Source: Pseudomonadota bacterium
Lineage (GTDB): Bacteria > Pseudomonadota > Alphaproteobacteria > CACIAM-22H2
DNA length: 5,800 nucleotides
Direction: 5' to 3'
Assembly (NCBI GenBank): GCA_020161965.1
Contig: JAIUNH010000267.1
Span: 1 to 5,800, forward strand
This document shows positions 1 to 5,800 of this stretch, piece by piece. The notes beneath the pieces were generated by a model that saw nothing but the letters and a program-made list of their open reading frames with translations, was not told the origin of the DNA and made no database searches. Made by a program: the position numbers and the translations under genes. Within the stretch, counting starts at the first letter, position 1. Every line of letters begins with the position of its first letter.

Positions 1-752
1 ACGGCCAAGGCGATATCGACCGTCTGCACCTGCCAGGCCTGCAGATAGGTGACGTTGGCCGACACGAAAATGATCTGGAACAGCGACGTCCCGATGACCA
101 CGACGGTCGGCATGCCCAGCAGATAGATCATCGCCGGGACCATGATGAAGCCGCCGCCCACGCCCAACAGCGCCGACAACATGCCGACGATGGCGCCGAT
201 GCCGAACGGGGCCAGCGCGCTGATGTAAAGCTTCGAATGCGGGAACCGCATTTTCAGCGGCAGGCCGTGCAGCCAAATATGTTCGTGCAGCTTGCGCCGC
301 ACCGGTGCCGCACCGCTGCGTTTGTTCTGCCAGCGTTTGCGCAACGTGTTGATCGTTTCGATCAGCATCAACCCGCCGACCGTGCCGAGCACCACGACAT
401 AGGCGATGGAGATGAAGAACTCGACCTGGCCCGAACTGCGCAGCAGCGCGAAGATCTGCACGCCCAGCGTCGAGCCGACGATACCGCCGCCGAGCAGCAC
501 GCCGCCCATGCGGAAATCGACATTGCCCTTGCGCATATGCGCGATAACGCCGGAGACCGACGAGGCGATGTTCTGCGCCGCCCCCGAGCCGACGGCGACG
601 GCGGGCGGGATGCCGATGAAGATCAGCAGCGGCGTCATCAAAAAGCCGCCGCCCACGCCGAACAGACCCGACAGGAATCCCACGCCGCCGCCCAACAGCA
701 GCAGCAGGAAAATGTCGATCGATGCTTCGGCGATAGGTAGATAAATCTGCAA
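1..752 (-). CDS. TSUP (TauE/SafE) family membrane transporter, partial (C-terminus beyond window)
   Basis: This is a multi-pass inner-membrane protein of the TSUP family, whose characterised members move sulfite, sulfonates or other small organic anions; the substrate here cannot be read from sequence. The first 250 residues are visible and the frame is open to the left edge. The family's internal duplication is clear: a GVGGGF motif followed by hydrophobic sequence at about residues 32-57 recurs at about 197-223 (GLFGVGGGFLMTP versus ALLGVGGGFIMVP). Between the halves, residues 136-176 form a strongly basic hydrophilic stretch, expected to be a cytoplasmic loop. The start is inferred to be the TTG at 752-750. 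It gives an N-terminus QIYLPIAEA that I recall from alphaproteobacterial relatives. An in-frame TGA lies about 45 bases upstream with no ATG or GTG between. The first internal ATG (residue 39) would cut into the first conserved motif. The Shine-Dalgarno match is weak. Family members are usually about 250-310 residues, so little to a fifth may be missing. Confidence 0.88.
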   Translation of the reverse strand, partial: MQIYLPIAEASIDIFLLLLLGGGVGFLSGLFGVGGGFLMTPLLIFIGIPPAVAVGSGAAQNIASSVSGVIAHMRKGNVDFRMGGVLLGGGIVGSTLGVQIFALLRSSGQVEFFISIAYVVVLGTVGGLMLIETINTLRKRWQNKRSGAAPVRRKLHEHIWLHGLPLKMRFPHSKLYISALAPFGIGAIVGMLSALLGVGGGFIMVPAMIYLLGMPTVVVIGTSLFQIIFVSANVTYLQAWQVQTVDIALA

Positions 753-764
753 CGCGAAACGAAC

Positions 765-787
765 CCCGGCCCGATATTGGGCCAGGG
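765..787 (-). terminator. Hairpin between trpS and the TSUP gene: possible intrinsic terminator or leader stem
   Basis: An 8-bp GC-rich stem can form: bases 765-772 pair with 779-787, with one unpaired base at 784 and a 6-base loop (773-778). Read on the minus strand it is followed by a G and then TTCGTTT, a poor but T-leaning tail, so it could end transcripts coming from trpS. Read on the plus strand no T-tract follows. The structure ends only 12 bases before the TTG start of the TSUP gene. If that gene is transcribed from upstream, the hairpin would instead sit in its 5' leader next to the ribosome-binding region. The pairing is seen directly; the function is a guess. Confidence 0.4.
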
Positions 788-819
788 ACGTTCACGGGGC
801 AAGTGACGCGCCGGTTATA

Positions 820-837
820 TCCCGCAGCCTTACGGGA
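820..837 (-). other. Small inverted repeat just after the trpS stop
   Basis: A 5-bp perfect stem (820-824 with 833-837, TCCCG/CGGGA) closes an 8-base loop, 13 bases beyond the trpS stop codon's far side on the minus strand. No T-tract follows; instead ATATAACC comes next. The stem is short enough to occur by chance in GC-rich DNA. It could help form the 3' end of the trpS message, but the support is weak. Confidence 0.2.
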
Positions 838-850
838 ATAGGTCGCGGTT

Positions 851-1849
851 TTAGGGCCGCAGGAAGCCGACGATGTCGTAGACCTGCCGCAGATGCGTGG
901 CGGCCATGTCGCCCGCGCGCTCCGCACCCCGGCGCAACACCGCGTCGATGCTGGCGGGATCGGCCATCATGCGGTTCATCTCCGCCGTGATCGGCGACAG
1001 CACCGCGACCGCCACGTCCGACAACGCGCCCTTGAACACCGAGTATTGCGCGCCGGCGAATTCCTGCACGACCGCTTCCAGGGATTTGTCGGTCAGGGCC
1101 GCGTAGATCCCCAGAAGATTGTCGGCTTCGGGGCGCGTCGCCAATTCCTCGACCGTCGCGGGCAAGGGCAGCGGATCGGTCTTGGCGCGCTTGATCTTCT
1201 GCGCGATCAGGTCGGGCGTGTCGGTCAGGTTGATGCGGCTATTGTCGGATTCCTCCGACTTGCTCATCTTTTTGGTGCCGTCGCGCAGCGACATGACGCG
1301 CGTGGCGGCGCCGAAAATCTGCGGCTCCGGCTGCGGGAAGAATTCGATACCGTAGCGCGAATTGAACGCGCCCGCGATGTCGCGCGCGAGCTCCAGATGC
1401 TGCTTCTGGTCCTCGCCCACCGGCACATGCGTCGCCTTATAAGCCAGGATGTCGGCGGCCATAAGCACCGGATACGCGTAAAGGCCAAGCCCTGCGTTTT
1501 CGCGATTCTTGCCGGCCTTGTCCTTGAACTGGGTCATGCGGTTCAGCCAGCCCAGCGGCGTCATCGTGCCCAGCACCCAGGCGAGTTCGGCGTGCGCCGA
1601 CACGGTCGACTGGTTGAAGATCGTGCACGCGTCGGGATCGATGCCGCAGGCGATATAGGCGGCCGTCACCTCGCGCGTTGCTTTGCGCAACTCGACCGGG
1701 TCCTGCGGCAGCGTGATCGCGTGCAGGTCGACGATGCAGAAGATGCACTCGTAATCCTTCTGCAGCTTCACCCAATTGCGGATGGCGCCGAGATAATTGC
1801 CGAGATGCAGGTTGCCGGTGGGCTGGATGCCCGAGAAGATGCGGTTCAT
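851..1849 (-). CDS. trpS: Tryptophanyl-tRNA synthetase (TrpRS)
   Basis: This cytoplasmic class I aminoacyl-tRNA synthetase charges tRNA-Trp with tryptophan using ATP, normally as a homodimer. The 332-residue product has the usual bacterial length. The Rossmann-fold catalytic domain opens with SGIQPTGNLHLGNYLGAI (residues 6-23), whose HLGN at 15-18 is the HIGH signature. DLHAIT follows at 41-46, YPVLMAADILAY at 126-137 and GEDQKQHLELARDIA at 145-159, all hallmarks of the tryptophan/tyrosine synthetase fold. The second ATP-binding signature KMSKS is intact at 194-198. The remainder forms the helical tRNA-binding C-terminal part and ends in VGFLRP with a TAA stop. The ATG at 1849 is chosen because bacterial TrpRS begins a few residues before the SGIQPTG motif. 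No purine-rich ribosome-binding site stands in front; that region is occupied by an inverted repeat (1852-1875). The gene lies 34 bases after murJ and is probably co-transcribed with it. No truncation or frameshift is visible. Confidence 0.98.
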   Translation of the reverse strand: MNRIFSGIQPTGNLHLGNYLGAIRNWVKLQKDYECIFCIVDLHAITLPQDPVELRKATREVTAAYIACGIDPDACTIFNQSTVSAHAELAWVLGTMTPLGWLNRMTQFKDKAGKNRENAGLGLYAYPVLMAADILAYKATHVPVGEDQKQHLELARDIAGAFNSRYGIEFFPQPEPQIFGAATRVMSLRDGTKKMSKSEESDNSRINLTDTPDLIAQKIKRAKTDPLPLPATVEELATRPEADNLLGIYAALTDKSLEAVVQEFAGAQYSVFKGALSDVAVAVLSPITAEMNRMMADPASIDAVLRRGAERAGDMAATHLRQVYDIVGFLRP

Positions 1850-1851
1850 GA

Positions 1852-1875
1852 GGCGGGGTTTATCGCGTCCCCGCC
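1852..1875 (-). promoter_or_regulatory. Perfect 7-bp inverted repeat covering the ribosome-binding region of trpS
   Basis: Bases 1852-1858 (GGCGGGG) and 1869-1875 (CCCCGCC) are exact reverse complements around a 10-base loop, so an all-GC-pair stem can form in the message. On the minus strand it starts 8 bases after the murJ stop and ends 2 bases before the trpS ATG. It takes up most of the 34-base gap and would mask the site where a ribosome must land. No T-run follows, so it does not look like a standard intrinsic terminator. It might dampen or couple trpS translation, or stabilise a processed 3' end. The repeat is observed; a regulatory role is inference. Confidence 0.45.
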
Positions 1876-1883
1876 GCGTCCGG

Positions 1884-3422
1884 TCAACCGCGCGCGAAGG
1901 ATTTAAGGTCGGCGGGCCGTGCCGCCCCCAAAATCAGCGCGGCGGCGCCATAGGCGGCAAGGCCCAGCGCAATCAGGGCGGCGAGGGCCACGTAACGCAG
2001 CCCATGCACCGCCAGGAAAGGCTCGGCGAAGCGCAAACCCGCCGACAGGATCAGCGCCATCATCGCCGTGGCGGCCAATTGGCGCGGCAGGCGGGATTTC
2101 AGCCGCGCATCGGGGGCGAAATGCCCGGCGCGCCACAGCATCCAGGCCAAAGCGCCGGAATTGAGGATCGCCGCCAGGGCCGTGGCCAGCGCCAGGCCGA
2201 CATGGCCGATCACCTGCATCAGCGAAACACCGCAGACCGTGTTGAAGATCACGCAGGCGACCGCGATTTTGACCGGCGATTTGGTGTCGTGCCGGGCGTA
2301 GAAATTGGGGGTCAGCACCTTGACCGCGACATAGGCCGGCAGGCCGACCGTATAGGCGATCAGGGCGGTGGCGGTTCCCGCGACATCAACGGCGGTAAAG
2401 GCGCCGCGCAGGAACAAGACCGACACGATCGGCCCCGCCAGCACGATCAACGCCGCGGTGGCGGGCAGGGTCAGCAGGCTCGCCGCCTCGATCGCGCGGT
2501 TGAGGGTCGTGCGCGCCGCTTCTTCGTCGCCCAATCGCACTTGGCGCGATTGCAGCGGCAGCAAGGCCGTGCCGATCGCGATGCCGATCACCGCCAGCGG
2601 CAATTCGTAAACGCGGTCGGCATAGTAGAGCCACGAGATCGAGCCCGCCGTCAGCAGCGAGGCGAGCATCACGTCGATCACCAGATTGATCTGCGCCGCC
2701 CCGGATCCCAACGCGACCGGCGCCATGCGCGTCATCAGCATGCGCGTTTCGGGCGATAGTTTCGGCATGCGCAAACGCAAGCCCATGCCTTCGCGCCCGC
2801 AGGCCCAGGCGAGGAACAGGAATTGCGCGAGACCGGCGAGCGCCACACCCCACGACAACGCATGCCCCGCCGACGGCATGAACGGCGTGAAGCCGAAAAT
2901 CGCGCCGATCAGGCACAGGTTCAAAAGGATCGGCGTGGCCGCGACGGCGGCGAAACGGTCGAGCGAGTTCAACACGCCGCCTTGCAGCGAGACGAGGGAG
3001 ATGAACAGCAGATAGGGAAACGTCACGCGCGTGAAATCGACGGCCAGCGCATAGCGCGTGGGCTCGTCCGCGAAGCCGGGGGCGATGACCGCGACGACCC
3101 AGGGCATCGCGAATTCCGCCGCCACGACCAGCACGAACAACACGGCCAGCAATACGGCCATGGCGCTTTCGGCGAATTCCTTGGCCGCTTGCTTGCCGTG
3201 CTGCGCCACGGTGCCGGCGAACATCGGCACGAAGGCGGCGGCGAAAGCGCCTTCGGCGAACAGGCGGCGGAAGAAATTCGGGAATTTGAACGCGACGAAG
3301 AACGCGTCGGCGATCGGCCCGGCCCCCAGGAACGCAGCGGTCGCCATATCGCGCACGAAGCCGAGCACGCGGCTCGCCATCGTGTAGGAACCGACCGTCG
3401 CGGTCGCGCGCAGCAAGGCCAT
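1884..3422 (-). CDS. murJ: Lipid II flippase MurJ (MviN family)
   Basis: MurJ is the inner-membrane flippase of the MOP superfamily that turns undecaprenyl-linked lipid II to the periplasmic face for peptidoglycan synthesis. The 512-residue product matches the family length and is hydrophobic throughout, consistent with the 14 membrane helices known for MurJ. Starting at the ATG at 3422, the residues essential in E. coli MurJ fall at the same numbers: Arg18 and Arg24 (SRVLGFVRD), Asp39 (ADAFFVAFKFPN), Arg52 and Glu57 (FFRRLFAEGAF), and Arg270 (SWLYYADR). That agreement decides the start. An in-frame ATG at 3476 would add 18 basic residues and overlap glnD by 53 bases; homologues do not normally have such an extension, and it has no better ribosome-binding site. 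The gene begins one base after the glnD stop, which suggests translational coupling, and ends in TGA 34 bases before trpS. The protein appears complete and intact. Confidence 0.97.
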   Translation of the reverse strand: MALLRATATVGSYTMASRVLGFVRDMATAAFLGAGPIADAFFVAFKFPNFFRRLFAEGAFAAAFVPMFAGTVAQHGKQAAKEFAESAMAVLLAVLFVLVVAAEFAMPWVVAVIAPGFADEPTRYALAVDFTRVTFPYLLFISLVSLQGGVLNSLDRFAAVAATPILLNLCLIGAIFGFTPFMPSAGHALSWGVALAGLAQFLFLAWACGREGMGLRLRMPKLSPETRMLMTRMAPVALGSGAAQINLVIDVMLASLLTAGSISWLYYADRVYELPLAVIGIAIGTALLPLQSRQVRLGDEEAARTTLNRAIEAASLLTLPATAALIVLAGPIVSVLFLRGAFTAVDVAGTATALIAYTVGLPAYVAVKVLTPNFYARHDTKSPVKIAVACVIFNTVCGVSLMQVIGHVGLALATALAAILNSGALAWMLWRAGHFAPDARLKSRLPRQLAATAMMALILSAGLRFAEPFLAVHGLRYVALAALIALGLAAYGAAALILGAARPADLKSFARG

Positions 3423-3426
3423 TCTA
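3420..3426 (-). other. glnD stop / murJ start junction with one base between
   Basis: On the minus strand the glnD TAG (3426-3424) is followed by a single A and then the murJ ATG (3422-3420). No strong Shine-Dalgarno sequence precedes this ATG; the upstream bases code for the Ala/Glu-rich glnD tail. Ribosomes finishing glnD could restart here, so the two genes are probably translationally coupled and share a transcript. The spacing is seen directly; the coupling is inferred. Confidence 0.6.
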
Positions 3427-5800
3427 TTCGGCCGCTTCGGCGCGTTTGTTGCGCGGCTTGGGCGTTTCCTCGCCATTGGCCGACAATACGTCGATCAACG
3501 CCTTGCGAATGCGCTCCAGCTTCGCCTCGTCCTCGATCTTATGGCCGAACACGTCCTTCACATAGAAGACGTCCACCGCGCGCTCGCCATAGGTCATGAT
3601 CTTGGCGGTCGCGGTCGACAGGCCCAACGTCGTCAGGGTCGAGGCGATGTCGTAGAGGAAGCCGATCCGGTCGCGGCCGTTTACCTCGATCAGCGTGTGG
3701 TGCTTAGACACTTGATTGTCGACGATGACGCGCGGCGGCACGGTGAACACGCGCGTGCGGCTGGGGATCGCCGGGCGCTTGGCCAGCATTTCCTTCACGC
3801 GCAAACGCCCGCCCAGCGCGTGTTCGATCTGTGTCGCCAGCCTTGCGAGTTTTTCCGGCCGGTCGAACGCGGCGGGCACGCCGTCGGGATCGTTCGCCGA
3901 TTCCTGAATCGAGAAGGAGTCGAGCGCCATGCCGTTCGACAGCGTGAAAATCTGCGCGCCGACGATGTTGGCGCCCGACAGCGCCATGGCCCCCGCGATG
4001 CGCGCGAACAAGCCGGGATGGTCGAGCGTATAGATCGTGATCTCGGTCACCGTGCGCTTGCGATCGATGCGCGTATCGATGGCGAGCGGCAGTGACGCGC
4101 GCTCCGCTTCGCGCACGAAACGCGCATGGCGCGCTTGGGTCGTGGGATCGAGCGATAGCCAATAGGCGGGATAGCCAAGCCCCGCGAACCAGGCGAGATC
4201 GGCTTCGGTCCAGTCGACGAGCTCGTCTTTAAGGCGCGCTTGCGCGATCGCGACGCGCTTCATCGTGCCTTCTTCCGAATAGGCGCCGGCCAAAGCCTCG
4301 ACCGTGCGGTCGTAAAGATCGCGCAGCAGCGTGGCCTTCCAGGTGTTCCACACGCCGGGGCCGACCGCGCGGATATCCGCGACCGTCAGGCACAGCAACA
4401 GGCGCAAACGCTCGGGGCTTTGCACCAGCTCGGCGAAGGCGCGGATGGTTTGCGGATCCTGAATGTCGCGCTTGAACGCCGTCGCCGACATGGCGAGGTG
4501 ATGGCGCACCAGCCACGACACGCTTTCGGTTTCCTCCGGCGTCAAGCCGACACGCGGCCCCAGCTTCAGCGCGATCGCCGCACCCAGTTCCGAATGGTCG
4601 CCGCCGCGGCCCTTGGCGATGTCGTGCAGCAGCAACGCGAAATAAAGCGCGCGGCGCGATTGCACTTGGCGGATCACTTCGCTGGCGCGCGGATGGTCGG
4701 CGTTCAACTCGCCCTTTTCGATGCGATGCAGAATGCCGATGGCGAAGATCGTGTGCTCGTCGACCGTGTACACATGGTACATGTCGTGCTGCATCTGCGC
4801 GACGACGCGGCCGAAATCGGGAATGAAACGCCCGAACACGCCCGCCTCGTTCATCCGGCGCAGCGCGGTTTCCGCGTTCGGATCGGTCAGGATTTCCAGG
4901 AACAGTGCGTTGGCGTCGGAATCGTGGCGCAATTTCGCGTCGACGCTGCGCAGCGATTGGCGCATCTGGCGTAGCGCGTAAGGATGGATGTCCAGCTCGT
5001 TAAGCTGTGCCACCCGGAAGATACGGATGAAATTGACCGGGTCCTTCACGAAGGCGTCGGGCTTGGCCAGCGTCAAGCGCCCGCTTTCGATGGCGAAGCG
5101 CCCGTCGCCGATCTGTTTGGGCTTGGCGGCGCGGCCGAACAGCTTGCCGACGTCGAACTTCGCTTTCTTACCTTCCTCGATTTCCAGTGCGGAACAGAAG
5201 ATGCGCGTGAGGTCGCCCACTTCCTTCGCGATCAGGAAGTAGTGCTTCATGAAGCGTTCGACGCCGCGCGTACCCGGCCGGTCGGTATAGCCCATGCGCT
5301 CGCCGATCTCGGTCTGCACGTCGAAGGTCAGCCGGTCTTCCGGCCGCCCCGCGAGATAGTGCAGATGGCAGCGCACGCTCCATAGAAACTCTTGGCACTT
5401 GGCGAAGCGCGCGGCTTCCTCGGCGGTGAACACGCCCTTCAGCACCAGATCGGCGACCGTCTCCACACGGTGCAGATATTTGCCGATCCAGAACAGCGTG
5501 TGCAGATCGCGCAAGCCGCCTTTGCCGTCTTTGACGTTGGGCTCCAGCACGTAGCGCGAATCGCCCATGCGCTGGTGGCGCCGGTTGCGTTCGGCGAGCT
5601 TGGCTTCGACGAATTCCGCCCCCGTACCTTTCGCGACTTCGGCGTAGAAGCGCTTCTTCACGTCCAGGAACGGTTTGTCGTCGCCCCACAGATACCGGCT
5701 TTCCAGCATCGTGGTTCGGATCGTCATGTCTTCGCGCGCCAGACGGATGCACTCCTCCACCGAGCGCGTCGCGTGACCGACTTTCAAGCCCAGATCCCAC
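3424..5800 (-). CDS. glnD: Bifunctional [PII] uridylyltransferase / uridylyl-removing enzyme GlnD, partial (N-terminus beyond window)
   Basis: GlnD is the cytoplasmic glutamine sensor of nitrogen control: it uridylylates PII proteins (GlnB/GlnK) when glutamine is low and removes UMP when it is high. The window holds the last 791 residues; numbering here runs from the first complete codon (Trp, 5799-5797). The frame continues past the edge, and the first residues WDLGLKVGHATRSVEEC lie just downstream of the nucleotidyltransferase active site in the family. Roughly 130-150 residues, including the GSxxD-type catalytic motif, are therefore outside. The PII-uridylyltransferase helical domain follows, with LEPNVKDGKGGLRDLHTL at about 85-102. 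The HD hydrolase domain (about 344-485) keeps DEHT with His348, LLHDIAKGRGGDHS with His392-Asp393, LVRHH near 430-434 and TVADIRA with Asp475. Two ACT domains, which bind glutamine, span about 583-634 (LDHPGLFARIAG) and 701-759 (RDRIGFLYDIAS). A short charged tail ends at TAG. A TTG at 5787 is an internal leucine codon, not the start. Confidence 0.97.
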   Translation of the reverse strand, partial: WDLGLKVGHATRSVEECIRLAREDMTIRTTMLESRYLWGDDKPFLDVKKRFYAEVAKGTGAEFVEAKLAERNRRHQRMGDSRYVLEPNVKDGKGGLRDLHTLFWIGKYLHRVETVADLVLKGVFTAEEAARFAKCQEFLWSVRCHLHYLAGRPEDRLTFDVQTEIGERMGYTDRPGTRGVERFMKHYFLIAKEVGDLTRIFCSALEIEEGKKAKFDVGKLFGRAAKPKQIGDGRFAIESGRLTLAKPDAFVKDPVNFIRIFRVAQLNELDIHPYALRQMRQSLRSVDAKLRHDSDANALFLEILTDPNAETALRRMNEAGVFGRFIPDFGRVVAQMQHDMYHVYTVDEHTIFAIGILHRIEKGELNADHPRASEVIRQVQSRRALYFALLLHDIAKGRGGDHSELGAAIALKLGPRVGLTPEETESVSWLVRHHLAMSATAFKRDIQDPQTIRAFAELVQSPERLRLLLCLTVADIRAVGPGVWNTWKATLLRDLYDRTVEALAGAYSEEGTMKRVAIAQARLKDELVDWTEADLAWFAGLGYPAYWLSLDPTTQARHARFVREAERASLPLAIDTRIDRKRTVTEITIYTLDHPGLFARIAGAMALSGANIVGAQIFTLSNGMALDSFSIQESANDPDGVPAAFDRPEKLARLATQIEHALGGRLRVKEMLAKRPAIPSRTRVFTVPPRVIVDNQVSKHHTLIEVNGRDRIGFLYDIASTLTTLGLSTATAKIMTYGERAVDVFYVKDVFGHKIEDEAKLERIRKALIDVLSANGEETPKPRNKRAEAAE

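Noticed and set aside
237..744. Plus-strand open frames opposite the TSUP gene
   Set aside because: Both are antisense to a clear TSUP coding frame. Their repeated Ala/Pro/Gln composition mirrors the Gly/Ala/Leu-rich membrane protein.
814..819. TATAAC on the minus strand as a -10 box for the TSUP gene
   Set aside because: No recognisable -35 element lies 16-18 bases upstream on that strand, and a single hexamer match is not enough to call a promoter.
893..1906. 337-codon plus-strand open frame opposite trpS
   Set aside because: It is antisense to an intact trpS and has the Arg/His/Gln/Asp-rich composition typical of shadow frames in GC-rich genes. It shows no recognisable domain.
1797..2759. 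320-codon plus-strand open frame opposite murJ and the trpS start
   Set aside because: It is antisense to murJ, rich in Arg, Gln, Gly and Asp with no fold or motif, and runs across a gene boundary. It reflects codon bias on the other strand.
3423..3476. Upstream ATG for murJ at 3476, adding 18 residues
   Set aside because: The extension is basic and unlike MurJ N-termini. Starting at 3422 places Arg18, Arg24, Asp39, Arg52 and Arg270 at the exact E. coli numbering.
2823..3599. 258-codon plus-strand open frame across the murJ-glnD junction
   Set aside because: It is low-complexity Arg/Glu/His sequence antisense to two well-supported genes, with no ribosome-binding site or family resemblance.
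4240..5385. Plus-strand open frames of 244 and 133 codons opposite glnD
   Set aside because: They are antisense to the conserved GlnD HD and uridylyltransferase domains and have no domain content of their own.
5785..5787. TTG as the start of glnD
   Set aside because: The frame continues upstream with Trp-Asp-Leu-Gly, which belongs to the conserved GlnD segment, so this is an internal leucine codon in a gene cut by the window edge.

Overview
The window is GC-rich chromosomal DNA from an alphaproteobacterium. All four protein genes lie on the minus strand, so they read from right to left: glnD (partial) -> murJ -> trpS -> a TSUP-family membrane transporter (partial). The glnD-murJ(mviN)-trpS order is one I recall from Rhizobiales and Rhodospirillales. 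A TauE/SafE-type protein beginning like '(M)QIYLPIAE' is also familiar from alphaproteobacteria. A Rhodospirillales-like source is my best guess, but it is an inference from gene order and protein style, not a measured placement.

Layout from right to left: 5800-3424 is the bifunctional PII uridylyltransferase/uridylyl-removing enzyme GlnD. It is open at the window edge and lacks its N-terminal nucleotidyltransferase motif here. One base later (ATG at 3422) comes murJ, the lipid II flippase, down to 1884. A 34-base gap holding a 7-bp perfect inverted repeat leads to trpS, tryptophanyl-tRNA synthetase, at 1849-851. A 98-base gap (850-753) contains two inverted repeats, the stronger of which may be an intrinsic terminator or a leader hairpin. 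The TSUP transporter then begins at a TTG at 752 and runs off the left edge.

The first three genes are packed tightly enough to be one transcription unit. It would join glutamine/PII nitrogen sensing, peptidoglycan precursor export and tRNA charging. These are housekeeping functions with no direct biochemical link; the arrangement reads as a conserved growth-related operon. The TSUP gene may be a separate unit or a read-through tail. No gene-free stretch exceeds 98 bases. I see no RNA genes, mobile elements, CRISPR arrays or phage signals. The long plus-strand open frames are antisense shadows of high-GC genes. I found no convincing new biological system; the observations worth following are the small structured junctions around trpS.
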